Assembly (NCBI RefSeq): GCF_000737245.1
Contig: NZ_JPQU01000020.1
Coordinates: 54,833 to 118,832 of the forward strand
Direction: 5' to 3'
Source: Pseudomonas syringae
GTDB taxonomy: Bacteria; Pseudomonadota; Gammaproteobacteria; Pseudomonadales; Pseudomonadaceae
DNA: 64,000 nt
Positions 27,401 to 36,441 of this stretch are shown here, piece by piece (the first letter of the stretch is position 1; each line of letters begins with the position of its first letter). A program made the position numbers and the translations under genes. The notes under the pieces are model-generated. The model did not search any database and was not told the DNA's origin. It saw nothing but the letters and a program-made list of their open reading frames with translations.

Positions 27401-28045
27401 CTGCACCCTCTTCCAATTGCTATCAAAGCGCCACAACTCAGCGGCACCCGCGAGCGGCGTGAAGCTATAGCGCGTTCTATCACCCCGTCAATTATCCGCG
27501 AACTACCCTGTCAGGATTCTGTCCGGGCCTGTCAATATTTTGCGCTTCCAACTTCCTTTCATATGTTCCCCACCGAAACTTCGGAACAGTCGTACAAGAA
27601 AAAATCCTGTTTGGAATTCTTTCAGTTACTCATCACATATATAGTTGACGGAGCCGTAGTTCTTGGAGATAGTGTTCGTCACTTGGCTGGAATAACGATT
27701 CGCAGTGCTTGCCATCCCATCGCTACACCCATGATGGATGACGCGCACAAAGGCTTGAGATGCTGCCACACTGAAGCAAAGCAGCCGTGCCACATCCTCA
27801 TCCCGCGAATGACGGCTAGCCCAAGTAGCTATCGCACTTGTAACTCAAAAAACGAATGTCGCTACGACAGATACGTTTCTGGTGTTCGTAGCCGCGAGCA
27901 GCAAAGAGTGTTCATGCCGAGCTGATTCCGACGTTGCTGTTTGGCCAATGGCCGGAACATGCCGTTTGAGGCGCAGCTTCATGTGTGACCAGTGCAGCTG
28001 CTCAGTGATATCGCCAGAGTTCAATTGACTTGATCAGGTAACAAA
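27401..28045. other. Unexplained region upstream of the small ORF and pit
   Basis: About 640 bp with lower GC and irregular codon pattern in all frames. One open frame (27320-27925, plus) has no start signal, no homology that I recognise and an odd composition, so I do not call it a gene. This may be decayed or horizontally acquired DNA. Confidence 0.4.
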
Positions 28046-28243
28046 GTGACTAAAGATGAACTGCGCGCGGAACTTGAGCGCCAGGAACAACGTTTCAAGG
28101 ATGTATATGGTGGGGAAATTACTACCTACGCAGCTCAACCAGAGCCGGAACGCAAACCTTGGCGAAAAAAAGCCAGTCTCCTTGACCAGGCTTTCAAGCA
28201 AGAACTTCAAAAAATGGAAAAGGACCTCAGCGAAGAAACATAG
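28046..28243 (+). CDS. Small hypothetical protein (65 aa)
   Basis: GTG start at 28046 preceded by CAGGTAACAAA. The protein is highly charged, begins MTKDELRAELERQEQRFKD and has a KPWRKKASLLDQAFKQELQK stretch, probably helical, with no signal peptide. The function is unknown. It lies 240 bp before the phosphate transporter on the same strand. Confidence 0.6.
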   Translation: MTKDELRAELERQEQRFKDVYGGEITTYAAQPEPERKPWRKKASLLDQAFKQELQKMEKDLSEET

Positions 28244-28432
28244 TCGCCAGGTGCTCGAACATGGCCTGGGTGTGCCGATGCGCGCGCCTGGCAGCTCTAA
28301 AAGGCACGAATTTCCTGGGGCCTCATAGCGTCTGACTGCTGAAAACACGCTGCGCAAAAAATGACGGCGCGGCCTTGCTTTGCATGAAATTCAGACTTTG
28401 AGCGACGACCAATCAGCGGCTGTCACATCGAC

Positions 28433-28450
28433 CTGTATTTTTTCTGTCAT
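28433..28450 (+). promoter_or_regulatory. Possible Pho box upstream of pit
   Basis: CTGTATT-TTTT-CTGTCAT fits the CTGTCAT-N4-CTGTCAT pattern with 5/7 and 7/7 matches and 11-bp spacing. A third CTGTCAC starts 13 bp earlier (28420). It is 36 bp before the ATG, and TCATAAT inside it could also serve as a -10, so the assignment is weak. Confidence 0.4.
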
Positions 28451-28486
28451 AATCCCGCCCCCTTCAGACCGGGTCAGAAAACCTTC

Positions 28487-29959
28487 ATGATCGATTTATT
28501 CAGCGGACTAGATGCCTGGGTACTTATAAGCCTGCTGCTCGCCTTGGCATTCGTCCTCACCTTCGAGTTCATCAACGGCTTTCATGACACCGCGAACGCG
28601 GTGGCGACAGTCATTTATACCAAAGCCATGCCGCCTCATCTGGCCGTATTCGCCTCGGGTATCTTCAATTTCCTTGGGGTTCTGCTGGGTGGCGTGGGCG
28701 TGGCTTATGCCATCGTGCATCTGCTGCCGGTGGAGTTGCTGATCAATGTGAACACCGGCCACGGCCTGGCGATGGTTTTCTCATTACTCGCAGCCGCGAT
28801 CACCTGGAATCTGGGCACTTGGTACTTCGGTATTCCGGCCTCCAGTTCCCACACCTTGATCGGTTCGATTCTCGGGGTGGGCCTGGCCAACGCCTTGATC
28901 AACGACATACCGCTGGCCGATGGCGTCAACTGGCAGAAGGCGATCGATATCGGTGCTTCGCTGGTTTTCTCGCCACTGGCTGGCTTTCTGGTCGCCGCAC
29001 TGGTTCTGCTGGGCCTGAAGTGGTGGCGTCCGCTGTCCAAGATGCATAAAACTCCCGAGCAGCGCCGCAAGCTCGACGATAAAAAGCATCCACCGTTCTG
29101 GAACCGTCTGGTACTGGTTGTTTCCGCCATGGCCGTCAGTTTCGTGCACGGTTCCAACGACGGCCAGAAAGGCATCGGCCTGATCATGCTGGTATTGATC
29201 GGCATCGTGCCAAGTGCCTTTGTCCTTGATCTGAACAGCACCACGTACCAGATCGAGCGGACTCGGGATGCAACCCTGCACCTGAATCAGTTCTATCAGC
29301 GCAACAGCAGCACGCTGGGCGAGTTTCTGGCCTTAGGCAAAGCAGAAAAAGGTGATCTGCCGGAGAGTTCGAGCTGCAACCCGACACAAACCGAGCCGAC
29401 CATCGCAGCGCTGCTGGACAACCTGAGCGGCGTGACCGATTACCACTCGCTGCCTTCGGAGCGTCGTATCGAAGTTCGCCGCTACCTGCTGTGCCTGGAC
29501 GACACCGCTCGCAAGGTTGCCAAGCTGCCAAACCTGGCCCCGCGTGAAAAGTCGGACCTGGACAAGCTGCGCAAGGACCTGACGGAAACCACTGAATACG
29601 CGCCGTTCTGGGTGATTCTGGCCGTTGCCCTTGCGCTGGGTATTGGCACCATGGTCGGCTGGAAGCGCGTAGTGCTGACCATTGGCGAGAAGATTGGCAA
29701 ACAGGGCATGACCTACGCACAAGGTATGTCTGCTCAGATCACCACAGCCTGCGCCATCGCCGCGGCCAACCTGTTCGCCCTGCCGGTATCCACGACCCAT
29801 ATCCTGTCGTCTGGCGTTGCCGGCACGATGGTCGCCAACAAAAGCGGCCTGCAAGGCGGCACCGTACGGACCATTCTGCTCGCTTGGGTACTGACCCTGC
29901 CCGCGACGGTCGGGCTGTCGGCCGCATTGTTCTGGCTGGCATCCAAAGCGCTGGCTTGA
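28487..29959 (+). CDS. pitA: Low-affinity inorganic phosphate transporter, PiT family
   Basis: A 490-residue inner-membrane metal-phosphate:H+ symporter. The two PiT signatures are FINGFHDTANAVATVIYTKAM in the N-terminal half and SFVHGSNDGQKGIGLIM with later PVSTTHILSSGVAGTM in the C-terminal half. GIPASSSHTLIGSILG is the first SSSHT-type loop. A hydrophilic central region (about residues 255-355) separates the halves. The C-terminus ends with helices typical for PitA. It is monocistronic. A REP hairpin follows. Confidence 0.9.
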   Translation: MIDLFSGLDAWVLISLLLALAFVLTFEFINGFHDTANAVATVIYTKAMPPHLAVFASGIFNFLGVLLGGVGVAYAIVHLLPVELLINVNTGHGLAMVFSLLAAAITWNLGTWYFGIPASSSHTLIGSILGVGLANALINDIPLADGVNWQKAIDIGASLVFSPLAGFLVAALVLLGLKWWRPLSKMHKTPEQRRKLDDKKHPPFWNRLVLVVSAMAVSFVHGSNDGQKGIGLIMLVLIGIVPSAFVLDLNSTTYQIERTRDATLHLNQFYQRNSSTLGEFLALGKAEKGDLPESSSCNPTQTEPTIAALLDNLSGVTDYHSLPSERRIEVRRYLLCLDDTARKVAKLPNLAPREKSDLDKLRKDLTETTEYAPFWVILAVALALGIGTMVGWKRVVLTIGEKIGKQGMTYAQGMSAQITTACAIAAANLFALPVSTTHILSSGVAGTMVANKSGLQGGTVRTILLAWVLTLPATVGLSAALFWLASKALA

Positions 29960-29988
29960 TATTCAAGCACGCTCCCCGGACACGGTTT

Positions 29989-30075
29989 GTGGGAGCGGTG
30001 CTTGTCCGCGATACAGGCGCCGCAGATGGCAGGTCAACCGTATTCAGCCTTATCGCGGGCAAGCACCGCTCCCAC
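29989..30075. repeat. REPIN hairpin
   Basis: GTGGGAGCGGTGCTTGTCCGCGATA faces TTATCGCGGGCAAGCACCGCTCCCAC. It lies between the convergent pit and HerA-like genes. Confidence 0.85.
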
Positions 30076-30111
30076 AGATGGAACACCATAGTCATCGAGA
30101 CTATTGCGTTC

Positions 30112-31602
30112 CTACCTGCGCTTCTTCCCCCCACCCAGCAGTGACCCCATCAATCCCCTCACCAACTGCCTGCCCAACTGATTGGCGGCCTGACGCGCTG
30201 CGTTTTTCATCGCCTGCCCGGCTATCCCCCCGAGAAACTCACCGGCCATATCACTAAAGCTTCGCTGCTCTTCTGGGGTTTTCTCCGGTGTTTGCGCCGA
30301 CTCTGGAGCGGCGATCTTGCGGGCAATGAGCATTTCATAAGCCGATTCACGATCTATCGGTTTGTCATAACGTCCTGCCAGCGGCGAACGAGCAATCAGG
30401 CTGGCCCGCTCAGCGGCGCTAAGTGGACCGATTCGCGACTGCGGTGGCGCGATCAGCACTCGCTGGACCATAGCCGGCGTGCCCTTGTCTTGCAAAGTCC
30501 CCACCAACGCCTCACCGATGCCCAGCTGGGTCAGTACCTCAAGGGTGTTGATGTCCGGATTGGGCCTGAAGCCATCCGCCACGGCGCGCAATGATTTCTG
30601 TTCCTTGGCAGTAAACGCCCGCAGGCCGTGCTGAATGCGCAGCCCGAGTTGGGCCAGCACGTCGTCTGGCAGATCGCCCGGAGACTGGGTGACGAAATAC
30701 ACCCCCACGCCTTTGGAGCGAATCAGCCGCACGACTTGTTCAAGTCTTTCCTGCAGCGCCTTGGGCGTGTCGGCGAACAGCAAATGCGCCTCGTCAAAAA
30801 ACAACGCCAGCAGCGGCTTCTCTGCATCGCCCCGCTCTGGCAATTGCTCGAACAATTCCGCCAGCAACCACAACAGGAAAGTGGCGTAGACCTTTGGCGC
30901 TTCGTGTACCAGACGGCTGGCATCCAGCAGGTGGATACGCCCTCGCCCGTCACTGGCCGGCTGAAGAATGTCCTCCAGTTGCAGGGCAGGCTCACCAAAC
31001 AGGGCTTCAGCGCCCTGCTGTTCCAATATGGCAAGGCGTCGTTGCAGGGCCTGGCTCGATCCGGTCGTCATCAGCGAGCTGTCTTCGCCCAATAGCTGTG
31101 GGTTATCCCGCAGATGGTTGAGCAAGGCCTTGAGATCTTTGATGTCCAACAGCAGCAAACCTTCACGATCGGCCACCTTGAAGGCGGCGTACAGCGCAGC
31201 TTGCTGGCTGTCGGTCAACTCCATAAGGCTGCCTAACAGCAACGGGCCCATTTCACTCAACGTGGTGCGCAAAGGATGACCGGACTGACCATGGACGTCC
31301 CACAAAGTCACGGGATAAGCCTGTGGTGTGTGATTCAGCCATGGCATACCTGCGATGCGCTCGGCGATCTTGCCTTGCGGATCACCCGCCGCACCGAGGC
31401 CACACAAGTCACCTTTGATATCAGCCGCAAACACGGCAACACCCGCGTCACTGAAGGCTTCAGCCAGACGCTGCAAAGTGACAGTCTTGCCGGTACCGGT
31501 CGCCCCCGCAACGAGTCCATGCCGATTGCCCAGCCGCAGCGCCTGTGTAACCCCCAACCCGTCGGGGCCGGAACCGATAAGGATATTCAGAGAGTCGGGC
31601 AT
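30112..31602 (-). CDS. HerA-like P-loop ATPase (DUF853/YjgR family)
   Basis: A 496-residue ATPase of the HerA/FtsK superfamily. Walker A is GATGTGKTVTLQ near residue 32, Walker B is LLALFFDEAHLLF, and the arginine-finger region contains KGVGVYFVTQSPGDLPDDVL. The C-terminal region is Gly/Arg-rich and ends GGGKKRR. Members such as E. coli YjgR have no firm role. The ATG at 31602 is preceded by AGGTGATGAA. It is divergent from the glycan operon and shares no operon partner, so it does not look like a HerA-NurA defence pair. Confidence 0.8.
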   Translation of the reverse strand: MPDSLNILIGSGPDGLGVTQALRLGNRHGLVAGATGTGKTVTLQRLAEAFSDAGVAVFAADIKGDLCGLGAAGDPQGKIAERIAGMPWLNHTPQAYPVTLWDVHGQSGHPLRTTLSEMGPLLLGSLMELTDSQQAALYAAFKVADREGLLLLDIKDLKALLNHLRDNPQLLGEDSSLMTTGSSQALQRRLAILEQQGAEALFGEPALQLEDILQPASDGRGRIHLLDASRLVHEAPKVYATFLLWLLAELFEQLPERGDAEKPLLALFFDEAHLLFADTPKALQERLEQVVRLIRSKGVGVYFVTQSPGDLPDDVLAQLGLRIQHGLRAFTAKEQKSLRAVADGFRPNPDINTLEVLTQLGIGEALVGTLQDKGTPAMVQRVLIAPPQSRIGPLSAAERASLIARSPLAGRYDKPIDRESAYEMLIARKIAAPESAQTPEKTPEEQRSFSDMAGEFLGGIAGQAMKNAARQAANQLGRQLVRGLMGSLLGGGKKRR

Positions 31603-31902
31603 TTCATCACCTGTTTTGAACCGTGTTTTTCGACATCTGCTCCGCAACAACCTTAGCGAAATACCTTTAGCAACGACTTGAGGTTTAACGTGAATAGCCC
31701 CTTTGGCTGGCAGGAACCGCAGACCACTCGTCAGAAGGAGTCTTGTCTGCGTTATCTGCGCGGTGCTGTTTCCGGCCACACGAGGCAACAAAAACACTGC
31801 TACAGGCAACTAATCAAGGGCTTGCGGTTAAGTTGATTCAGAGAACATCTATTCTTGCTGAAGGTCAACGTTAGGACGCTGACCTCTGCAGGAGTGTTCA
31901 CT

Positions 31903-33015
31903 GTGCATATCGCTGACATGACGATGTTCTACGCCCCAGCCAGCGGCGGCGTGCGCACCTATCTGGATGCCAAGCATCGACGCCTGGGCCTTCACCCAAA
32001 CGTTCGGCACAGCCTTCTGATACCCGGAGCGACGCGCAGCCACAAGGACGGCATTTACAAAATCCCCGCCCCTCCAGTGCCCTTCGGTAACGGCTATCGC
32101 TTCCCACTGCGCCTGGCTCCCTGGAGAAATGCCCTACAGCGTCTTAAACCAGATCTGATCGAAGTGGGCGATCCTTATCTGACGGCCTGGGCGGCGCTGG
32201 ATGCAAGGCGCCAACTGGATGTGCCCGTTATCGGCTTTTATCACTCGGACCTGCCGCTGCTGGTCAGCAACCGCGTGGGTAGTTGGCTGGGAACGAACGT
32301 GGAGGCTTATGTGAGCAAGCTGTACGGCAACTTCGATCGGGTTTTGGCGCCAAGCAAAGTCATGGCCGACAAACTGATCGGACTCGGCGTAAAAAATGTT
32401 TACGTACAGCCTCTGGGGGTAGACCTGAACATCTTCACACCGACCGTTCGAGATGCTCACTTAAAAATGGAGATGGGGTTGAGTCCGACCACACGCCTGC
32501 TGATTTTTGCCGGCCGGGGCTCCAAGGAAAAAAACCTCCCTGTGCTGCTTGATTGCATGAAGCTGCTCGGCGAAGAGTTTCATCTGCTGCTGGTGGGCAC
32601 GCACATGCCCGTCCAGGTACCGGACAACGTATCGGTTGTGGGACATTTCTGTACGGCAAGCGAACTCGCCCGGATGCTCGCCAGCGCCGATGCGTTGCTG
32701 CACGCTGGCGATCAGGAGACCTTTGGTCTGGTCATCCTCGAAGCCATGGCCAGCGGGATCCCGGTGGTTGCCGTTGCAGCGGGTGCCTTCTGCGAAATAG
32801 TGCCTCAGGAATGCGGTCTGCTTTGCGACCCCAACAGTGCCCCGGCCATGGCCGACGCCGTGCGTGAATTGTTCAGCCATGACTCCTTGATTAAAGGACT
32901 TTCGGCCAGGCGTTATGTCGAAAGTCACTACTCATGGGATAGCGTGGTCACGGGCCTGCTGGAACATTATCACGCGGTGCTGGGCCATTCTGTCGCGGCC
33001 CACGATCATGCTTGA
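31903..33015 (+). CDS. GT4 glycosyltransferase
   Basis: A 370-residue GT-B retaining glycosyltransferase of family 4. The N-terminal acceptor domain has MTMFYAPASGGVRTYLDAKH (Gly-rich loop) and YHSDLPLLVSNRVGSWLG. The C-terminal donor domain carries LIFAGRGSKEKNLPVLL and the E-x7-E motif in QETFGLVILEAMASGIPVVA. No membrane helix is seen. GTG at 31903 is chosen because AGGAG lies 8 nt upstream; upstream TTG starts have no ribosome site. It is the first gene of a coupled operon, its stop overlapping the deacetylase-like start. It probably glycosylates a lipid or glycan at the inner membrane. Confidence 0.8.
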   Translation: MHIADMTMFYAPASGGVRTYLDAKHRRLGLHPNVRHSLLIPGATRSHKDGIYKIPAPPVPFGNGYRFPLRLAPWRNALQRLKPDLIEVGDPYLTAWAALDARRQLDVPVIGFYHSDLPLLVSNRVGSWLGTNVEAYVSKLYGNFDRVLAPSKVMADKLIGLGVKNVYVQPLGVDLNIFTPTVRDAHLKMEMGLSPTTRLLIFAGRGSKEKNLPVLLDCMKLLGEEFHLLLVGTHMPVQVPDNVSVVGHFCTASELARMLASADALLHAGDQETFGLVILEAMASGIPVVAVAAGAFCEIVPQECGLLCDPNSAPAMADAVRELFSHDSLIKGLSARRYVESHYSWDSVVTGLLEHYHAVLGHSVAAHDHA

Positions 33016-33787
33016 GTCTTTAACTTCACCCCCCAGCGTGTTGCTTGTGCTGCATGATGTCGCGCCGGAGACCTTGCCTGACTATCAAGACTTCGTCGCC
33101 CAAGTGGACGCCTCAGGTCAGATTCCCATAACGTGGCTGGTAGTTCCGAACTTCCATAGGCGCAACGACGTCGAATGCAGCACGCAATTTCAGCGATATA
33201 TGCAGCATCGCCTCAGTCGCGGTGACGAGCTGGCTCTGCACGGCTACTACCATTGCGACGACGGCCCCTCGCCTCGCACACCACAGGATTACTTCATGCG
33301 CCGCGTTTACACCTGGGAAGGTGAGTTTTACTCACTCACGACCCAACAGGCACTGACCAGGCTGCAAGCCGGCATCGAGTTGTTCCAGCGACTGGACTGG
33401 CCGCTTCAAGGGTTTGTCGCTCCCGCATGGCTGATGAGCCAAGGCACCCGACAGGCACTGCGCCAATTGCCCTTGGCCTGGACCAGCGATGCTCGGAATT
33501 TATACCGGCTGCCAGATTTTTCACCGGTCGATGCGCCGGGCCTGGTCTGGAGCGCGCGCAGCCCTATACGTCGCACCCTCTCAAAAATCGTCAGTGACTG
33601 TCGCCAAGCGCAGTTTCGCCATGCGCCCACCCTCCGGCTTGGCTTGCACCCTGTGGATATGCGCCATGAATCTTCCCGCAATTATTGGCTTGAAACCTTG
33701 CGTCGCCTGATGGAAAACGGCCGGGTGCCGATGACCAAATCACAGTGGCTCGCCGCCCAGAGCAACACTGACAAGGCGGTGGCATGA
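33008..33787 (+). CDS. Polysaccharide deacetylase-like protein (DUF2334)
   Basis: A 259-residue protein of the DUF2334/NodB-like deacetylase superfamily. The first strand VLLVLHDVAPE carries the His-Asp pair expected to bind metal, DELALHGYYH supplies further His ligands, and FVAPAWLMSQ holds the conserved APAW. There is no signal peptide, so it should be cytoplasmic. The ATG at 33008 overlaps the GT4 stop by 8 bp. Next to a GT4 enzyme it may remove acyl groups from a sugar or sugar-lipid intermediate. The substrate is inferred. Confidence 0.75.
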   Translation: MLESLTSPPSVLLVLHDVAPETLPDYQDFVAQVDASGQIPITWLVVPNFHRRNDVECSTQFQRYMQHRLSRGDELALHGYYHCDDGPSPRTPQDYFMRRVYTWEGEFYSLTTQQALTRLQAGIELFQRLDWPLQGFVAPAWLMSQGTRQALRQLPLAWTSDARNLYRLPDFSPVDAPGLVWSARSPIRRTLSKIVSDCRQAQFRHAPTLRLGLHPVDMRHESSRNYWLETLRRLMENGRVPMTKSQWLAAQSNTDKAVA

Positions 33788-34779
33788 AGCGTGTCGCCTG
33801 GTTGGCGGTAGGCTTGCTGGCTGCCGTAATGATCCCGTTGGCGCTCGGCGGCGGAGATATTTTTCAACGTCTGCGCAGCTTTCCTTTCCCCCTGCTAATG
33901 GCCATGTTCGGCATGATCATCCTGTGCTGGGCCCTCAATACTCTGCGCATGCGGATACTCCTTGGCGATAGCGCCAGGAATTTGAGCGTTAAACGAAGCC
34001 TGGGCCTGATCATGGCCAGCGAATTCGCTTACTGCGCCACGCCCGGTGGTAGCGGCGGGCCGTTGACCCTCATGGCCGTGCTCTCGCGCAACGGGGTAGG
34101 TGCCGCCAAAAGCAGCGCGGTCTTCGCCACAGACCAACTCAGCGACCTGGTGTTTTTTCTGCTGGCTTTGGTGGGCATCATGTTCTATGCCCTGTTCAAT
34201 CACCTGAGTGAACGCATGGAGTGGCTGCTGGGATTCAGCGCCGTTCTGGTCGTGGGCAGTCTGCTGCTCTTCATCGGCTTTGCCCGCTTTCACCGCCAAG
34301 TCATCAAATTCAATGGCCGATTGCTCAGACGCTTCAACACCCGAGCCGTTACTCGTCGACGCTGGGCGCGCAAGCTTCTGCATTTTCGCGATGCGCTGGC
34401 CCAGACTTGGAAAATGCCTCGGGAAAGACTACTCGCGGTATTCGTCCTGACGTGTGTGCACTGGGGGCTGCGCTATAGCATCCTTTATCTGGCGCTGTTG
34501 GGGCTGGGAGTGAACGTGCAGTGGGCGTGGACGTTTCTGATCCAGATGCTCTCGCTGACGGCTGGTCAGTTCAGCCTGCTGCCGGGCGGCGCCGGGACTG
34601 CCGAGCTGACGTCCGCAGCACTATTGGCGCCTATGGTCGGTAAGTCCACCGCGGCGGCGGCCATATTGATCTGGCGCACGGTGACTTATTACTTCTATCT
34701 AGTCGTGGGAGGGCCGATCTTTCTGTTGATGGTCGGACGACCGCTGTTGAACCGGCTGATGCGCTTCAACCAGATCTGA
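33784..34779 (+). CDS. Integral membrane protein, LPG-synthase/YbhN-like flippase domain
   Basis: A 331-residue multi-pass protein with the LPG_synthase_TM (UPF0104) fold. Conserved parts include FAYCATPGGSGGPLTLMAVL and FSLLPGGAGTAELTSAALL, each with the P-G-G turn. Family members include the flippase part of MprF and hopanoid or glycolipid-linked proteins. The start overlaps the DUF2334 stop (ATGA). It would be the membrane exporter or flippase of the product made by the two preceding enzymes. Confidence 0.8.
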   Translation: MKRVAWLAVGLLAAVMIPLALGGGDIFQRLRSFPFPLLMAMFGMIILCWALNTLRMRILLGDSARNLSVKRSLGLIMASEFAYCATPGGSGGPLTLMAVLSRNGVGAAKSSAVFATDQLSDLVFFLLALVGIMFYALFNHLSERMEWLLGFSAVLVVGSLLLFIGFARFHRQVIKFNGRLLRRFNTRAVTRRRWARKLLHFRDALAQTWKMPRERLLAVFVLTCVHWGLRYSILYLALLGLGVNVQWAWTFLIQMLSLTAGQFSLLPGGAGTAELTSAALLAPMVGKSTAAAAILIWRTVTYYFYLVVGGPIFLLMVGRPLLNRLMRFNQI

Positions 34780-34780
34780 A

Positions 34781-34966
34781 TCAGGTGTCGGATTTATCTT
34801 TTTGCTGTTGAGCCTTTTCCAGCTCAGTCGTACGCCAAAGCTCCGCGGCACCGTCGAAATCAGCACCGTCTTCAGCGGAAAGGGCATCCGGGTCATAACG
34901 ACTCAAACAGCCTTCGCCCAAGGTTGGCGGCGCTGTGGAAGTTGCCTTGTCGAGTGGGTCGGTCAT
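34781..34966 (-). CDS. Small acidic hypothetical protein (61 aa)
   Basis: The start is supported by AAGGACATCCAG. The protein begins MTDPLDKATSTAPPTLGEG, contains LSRYDPDALSAEDGADFDG, and ends in a charged ELEKAQQQKDKSDT helix. It is strongly acidic and likely disordered. It is a conserved-looking pseudomonad small protein of unknown role, convergent with the flippase-like gene. Confidence 0.6.
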   Translation of the reverse strand: MTDPLDKATSTAPPTLGEGCLSRYDPDALSAEDGADFDGAAELWRTTELEKAQQQKDKSDT

Positions 34967-34985
34967 CTGGATGTCCTTTTTGTCC

Positions 34986-35069
34986 GTAGGAGCTCACGAG
35001 CACCGCGAGGCAGCGATGGCGGTCTGACTGATACACCGCCATCGCGGGCGTCGTAACCTCCGCTCCTAC
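34986..35069. repeat. REP-type inverted repeat (GTAGGAGC variant)
   Basis: GTAGGAGC and GCTCCTAC close the element. Inside, GCGATGGCGGT and ACCGCCATCGC form a further stem. It lies upstream of the small acidic gene and downstream of purU. Confidence 0.75.
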
Positions 35070-35093
35070 AGGTCCAAAGTTGAAGCCTGAAGC

Positions 35094-35945
35094 TTAGTCG
35101 AACACTACCGTCTTGTTGTCATGGACCAGCACCCGATCTTCCAGGTGGTAACGCAAGCCTCGCGCTAGAACCATTTTCTCGACGTCACGACCGAAGCGAA
35201 CCATGTTCTCGATGCTGTCGCTATGGCTGACACGAACAACGTCCTGCTCGATGATCGGACCAGCATCAAGTTCTTCAGTTACATAGTGGCAAGTTGCACC
35301 AATTAACTTCACACCCCGCAAGGATGCCTGGTGATAAGGCTTGGCCCCGACAAATGATGGCAAGAAGCTATGGTGAATATTGATGACTTGGTGAGCATAT
35401 TCGCGGCACAACTGCGGCGGCAGTATCTGCATGTAACGCGCCAGTACGATCACGTCCGCCTTATGATCGGCGATCAGACGGGAAACCTCGGCAAAGGCAG
35501 GTTCTTTATCTGCCGGGTTAACCGGGACATGGTAATACGGGATGTTGTGCCACTCGACCATGCTGCGCAGGTCCTGGTGATTGGAGATCACGCAGGCGAT
35601 TTCGCAATCCAGTTCATCGGTGTGCCAACGGTGCAGCAAATCGGCCAGGCAGTGGGACTCCCGGCTCGCCATCAGGACTACGCGCTTCTTCTGAGCAGAA
35701 TCGGTAATGCGCCAATCCATCGAGAACTCTTCAGCGATGGGTGCAAAAGCCTCGCGGAACGCCTCCAGTTCAAACGGAAGCGTATCGGCCCGCATCTCGT
35801 GACGCATGAAGAACCAGCCACTGAGGTTATCGGAGTGGTGGCTCGCCTCGGTGATCCAGCCGTTATAGGACGCCAGAAAGTTACTGACTTTGGCAACGAT
35901 GCCAACACGGTCCGGACAAGAAATCACCAGACGGAAAGTGCGCAT
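35094..35945 (-). CDS. purU: Formyltetrahydrofolate deformylase
   Basis: A 283-residue enzyme hydrolysing 10-formyl-THF to formate and THF, which supplies formate for purine synthesis and balances one-carbon units. An N-terminal ACT domain (RLVISCPDRVGIVAKVSNFL) is followed by the formyltransferase-like domain. The catalytic residues are in VINIHHSFLPSFVGAKPY and ATCHYVTEELDAGPII. The ATG at 35945 follows GGAGTTTCCCTC. Confidence 0.93.
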   Translation of the reverse strand: MRTFRLVISCPDRVGIVAKVSNFLASYNGWITEASHHSDNLSGWFFMRHEMRADTLPFELEAFREAFAPIAEEFSMDWRITDSAQKKRVVLMASRESHCLADLLHRWHTDELDCEIACVISNHQDLRSMVEWHNIPYYHVPVNPADKEPAFAEVSRLIADHKADVIVLARYMQILPPQLCREYAHQVINIHHSFLPSFVGAKPYHQASLRGVKLIGATCHYVTEELDAGPIIEQDVVRVSHSDSIENMVRFGRDVEKMVLARGLRYHLEDRVLVHDNKTVVFD

Positions 35946-36148
35946 GAGGGAAACTCCAGAACTTCGCAAAGGCCGCCATTCTAGCGGCTGCGCGGCAAAA
36001 CTGCAGTATTCCTGTGGAATCTGATTGAGCGCTGCGGCTGGACGCAGGCTTCCTGCATACGGCTGCCGTCCCCGTCTCGCACCGCGCTTATGAAGAATCC
36101 ACGAACCGCGTAATTAGCGCTTATCTTTAACAACCGAGTAAAAGTCGG
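35946..36148. other. Intergenic DNA between purU and the MITE-like element
   Basis: About 200 bp with the purU promoter side. I see no gene or strong hairpin. Confidence 0.4.
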
Positions 36149-36304
36149 CTAGTGTCCCACCTCGCAAATATGTCAATTCTGGTCGCGTGGCTGGTTTTGG
36201 CGAAGCGCCGTGATGACTCATAGTTATGCTATGGAAAGGAGCATCAAGCTGGCTGACGAAATCAGCTGCCGTCCCAACAGCTTATTTGCGACTCGGGATA
36301 CTAG
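36149..36304. mobile_element. MITE-like element flanked by CTAG, upstream of mvaT
   Basis: A 148-bp insert (36153-36300) is bounded by 18-bp terminal inverted repeats, TGTCCCACCTCGCAAATA and TATTTGCGACTCGGGATA, matching at 14 of 18 positions. It is flanked by perfect CTAG direct repeats (36149-36152 and 36301-36304). No transposase is encoded, so it would be mobilised in trans. The CTAG target is used by several IS groups. The parent element is not identified. Confidence 0.65.
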
Positions 36305-36441
36305 TTGGTCAGTGCTGTAGGAAAAGGCGGATATTTCTAAATAATTCAAATAAAACTTTTCTTAAATGTTTACTTGATCAAGGCGCATGACTATTATTGC
36401 GTCACTGTCTACCCCCACCCTCTCAACATAAGGTGTGTCTC
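36305..36441 (+). promoter_or_regulatory. AT-rich mvaT promoter region
   Basis: The stretch around 36330-36375 is strikingly AT-rich, with AAATAATTCAAATAAAACTT, as expected for an H-NS-type binding site and autoregulation. No single -35/-10 pair stands out. Confidence 0.4.

Noticed and set aside
27720..27900. Possible Ogr/Delta-type zinc-binding phage gene
   Set aside because: Scattered Cys residues do not match the family spacing, and no start site is visible.
27320..27925. A 201-codon open frame on the plus strand
   Set aside because: No ribosome site, no signal peptide, odd amino-acid mix with many Cys/His/Ser and no recognised family; it runs through the terminator at 27367.
30112..31602. 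HerA-like ATPase as part of a HerA-NurA or Sir2-HerA defence system
   Set aside because: No nuclease or Sir2 gene is adjacent; the protein looks like the widespread YjgR type.
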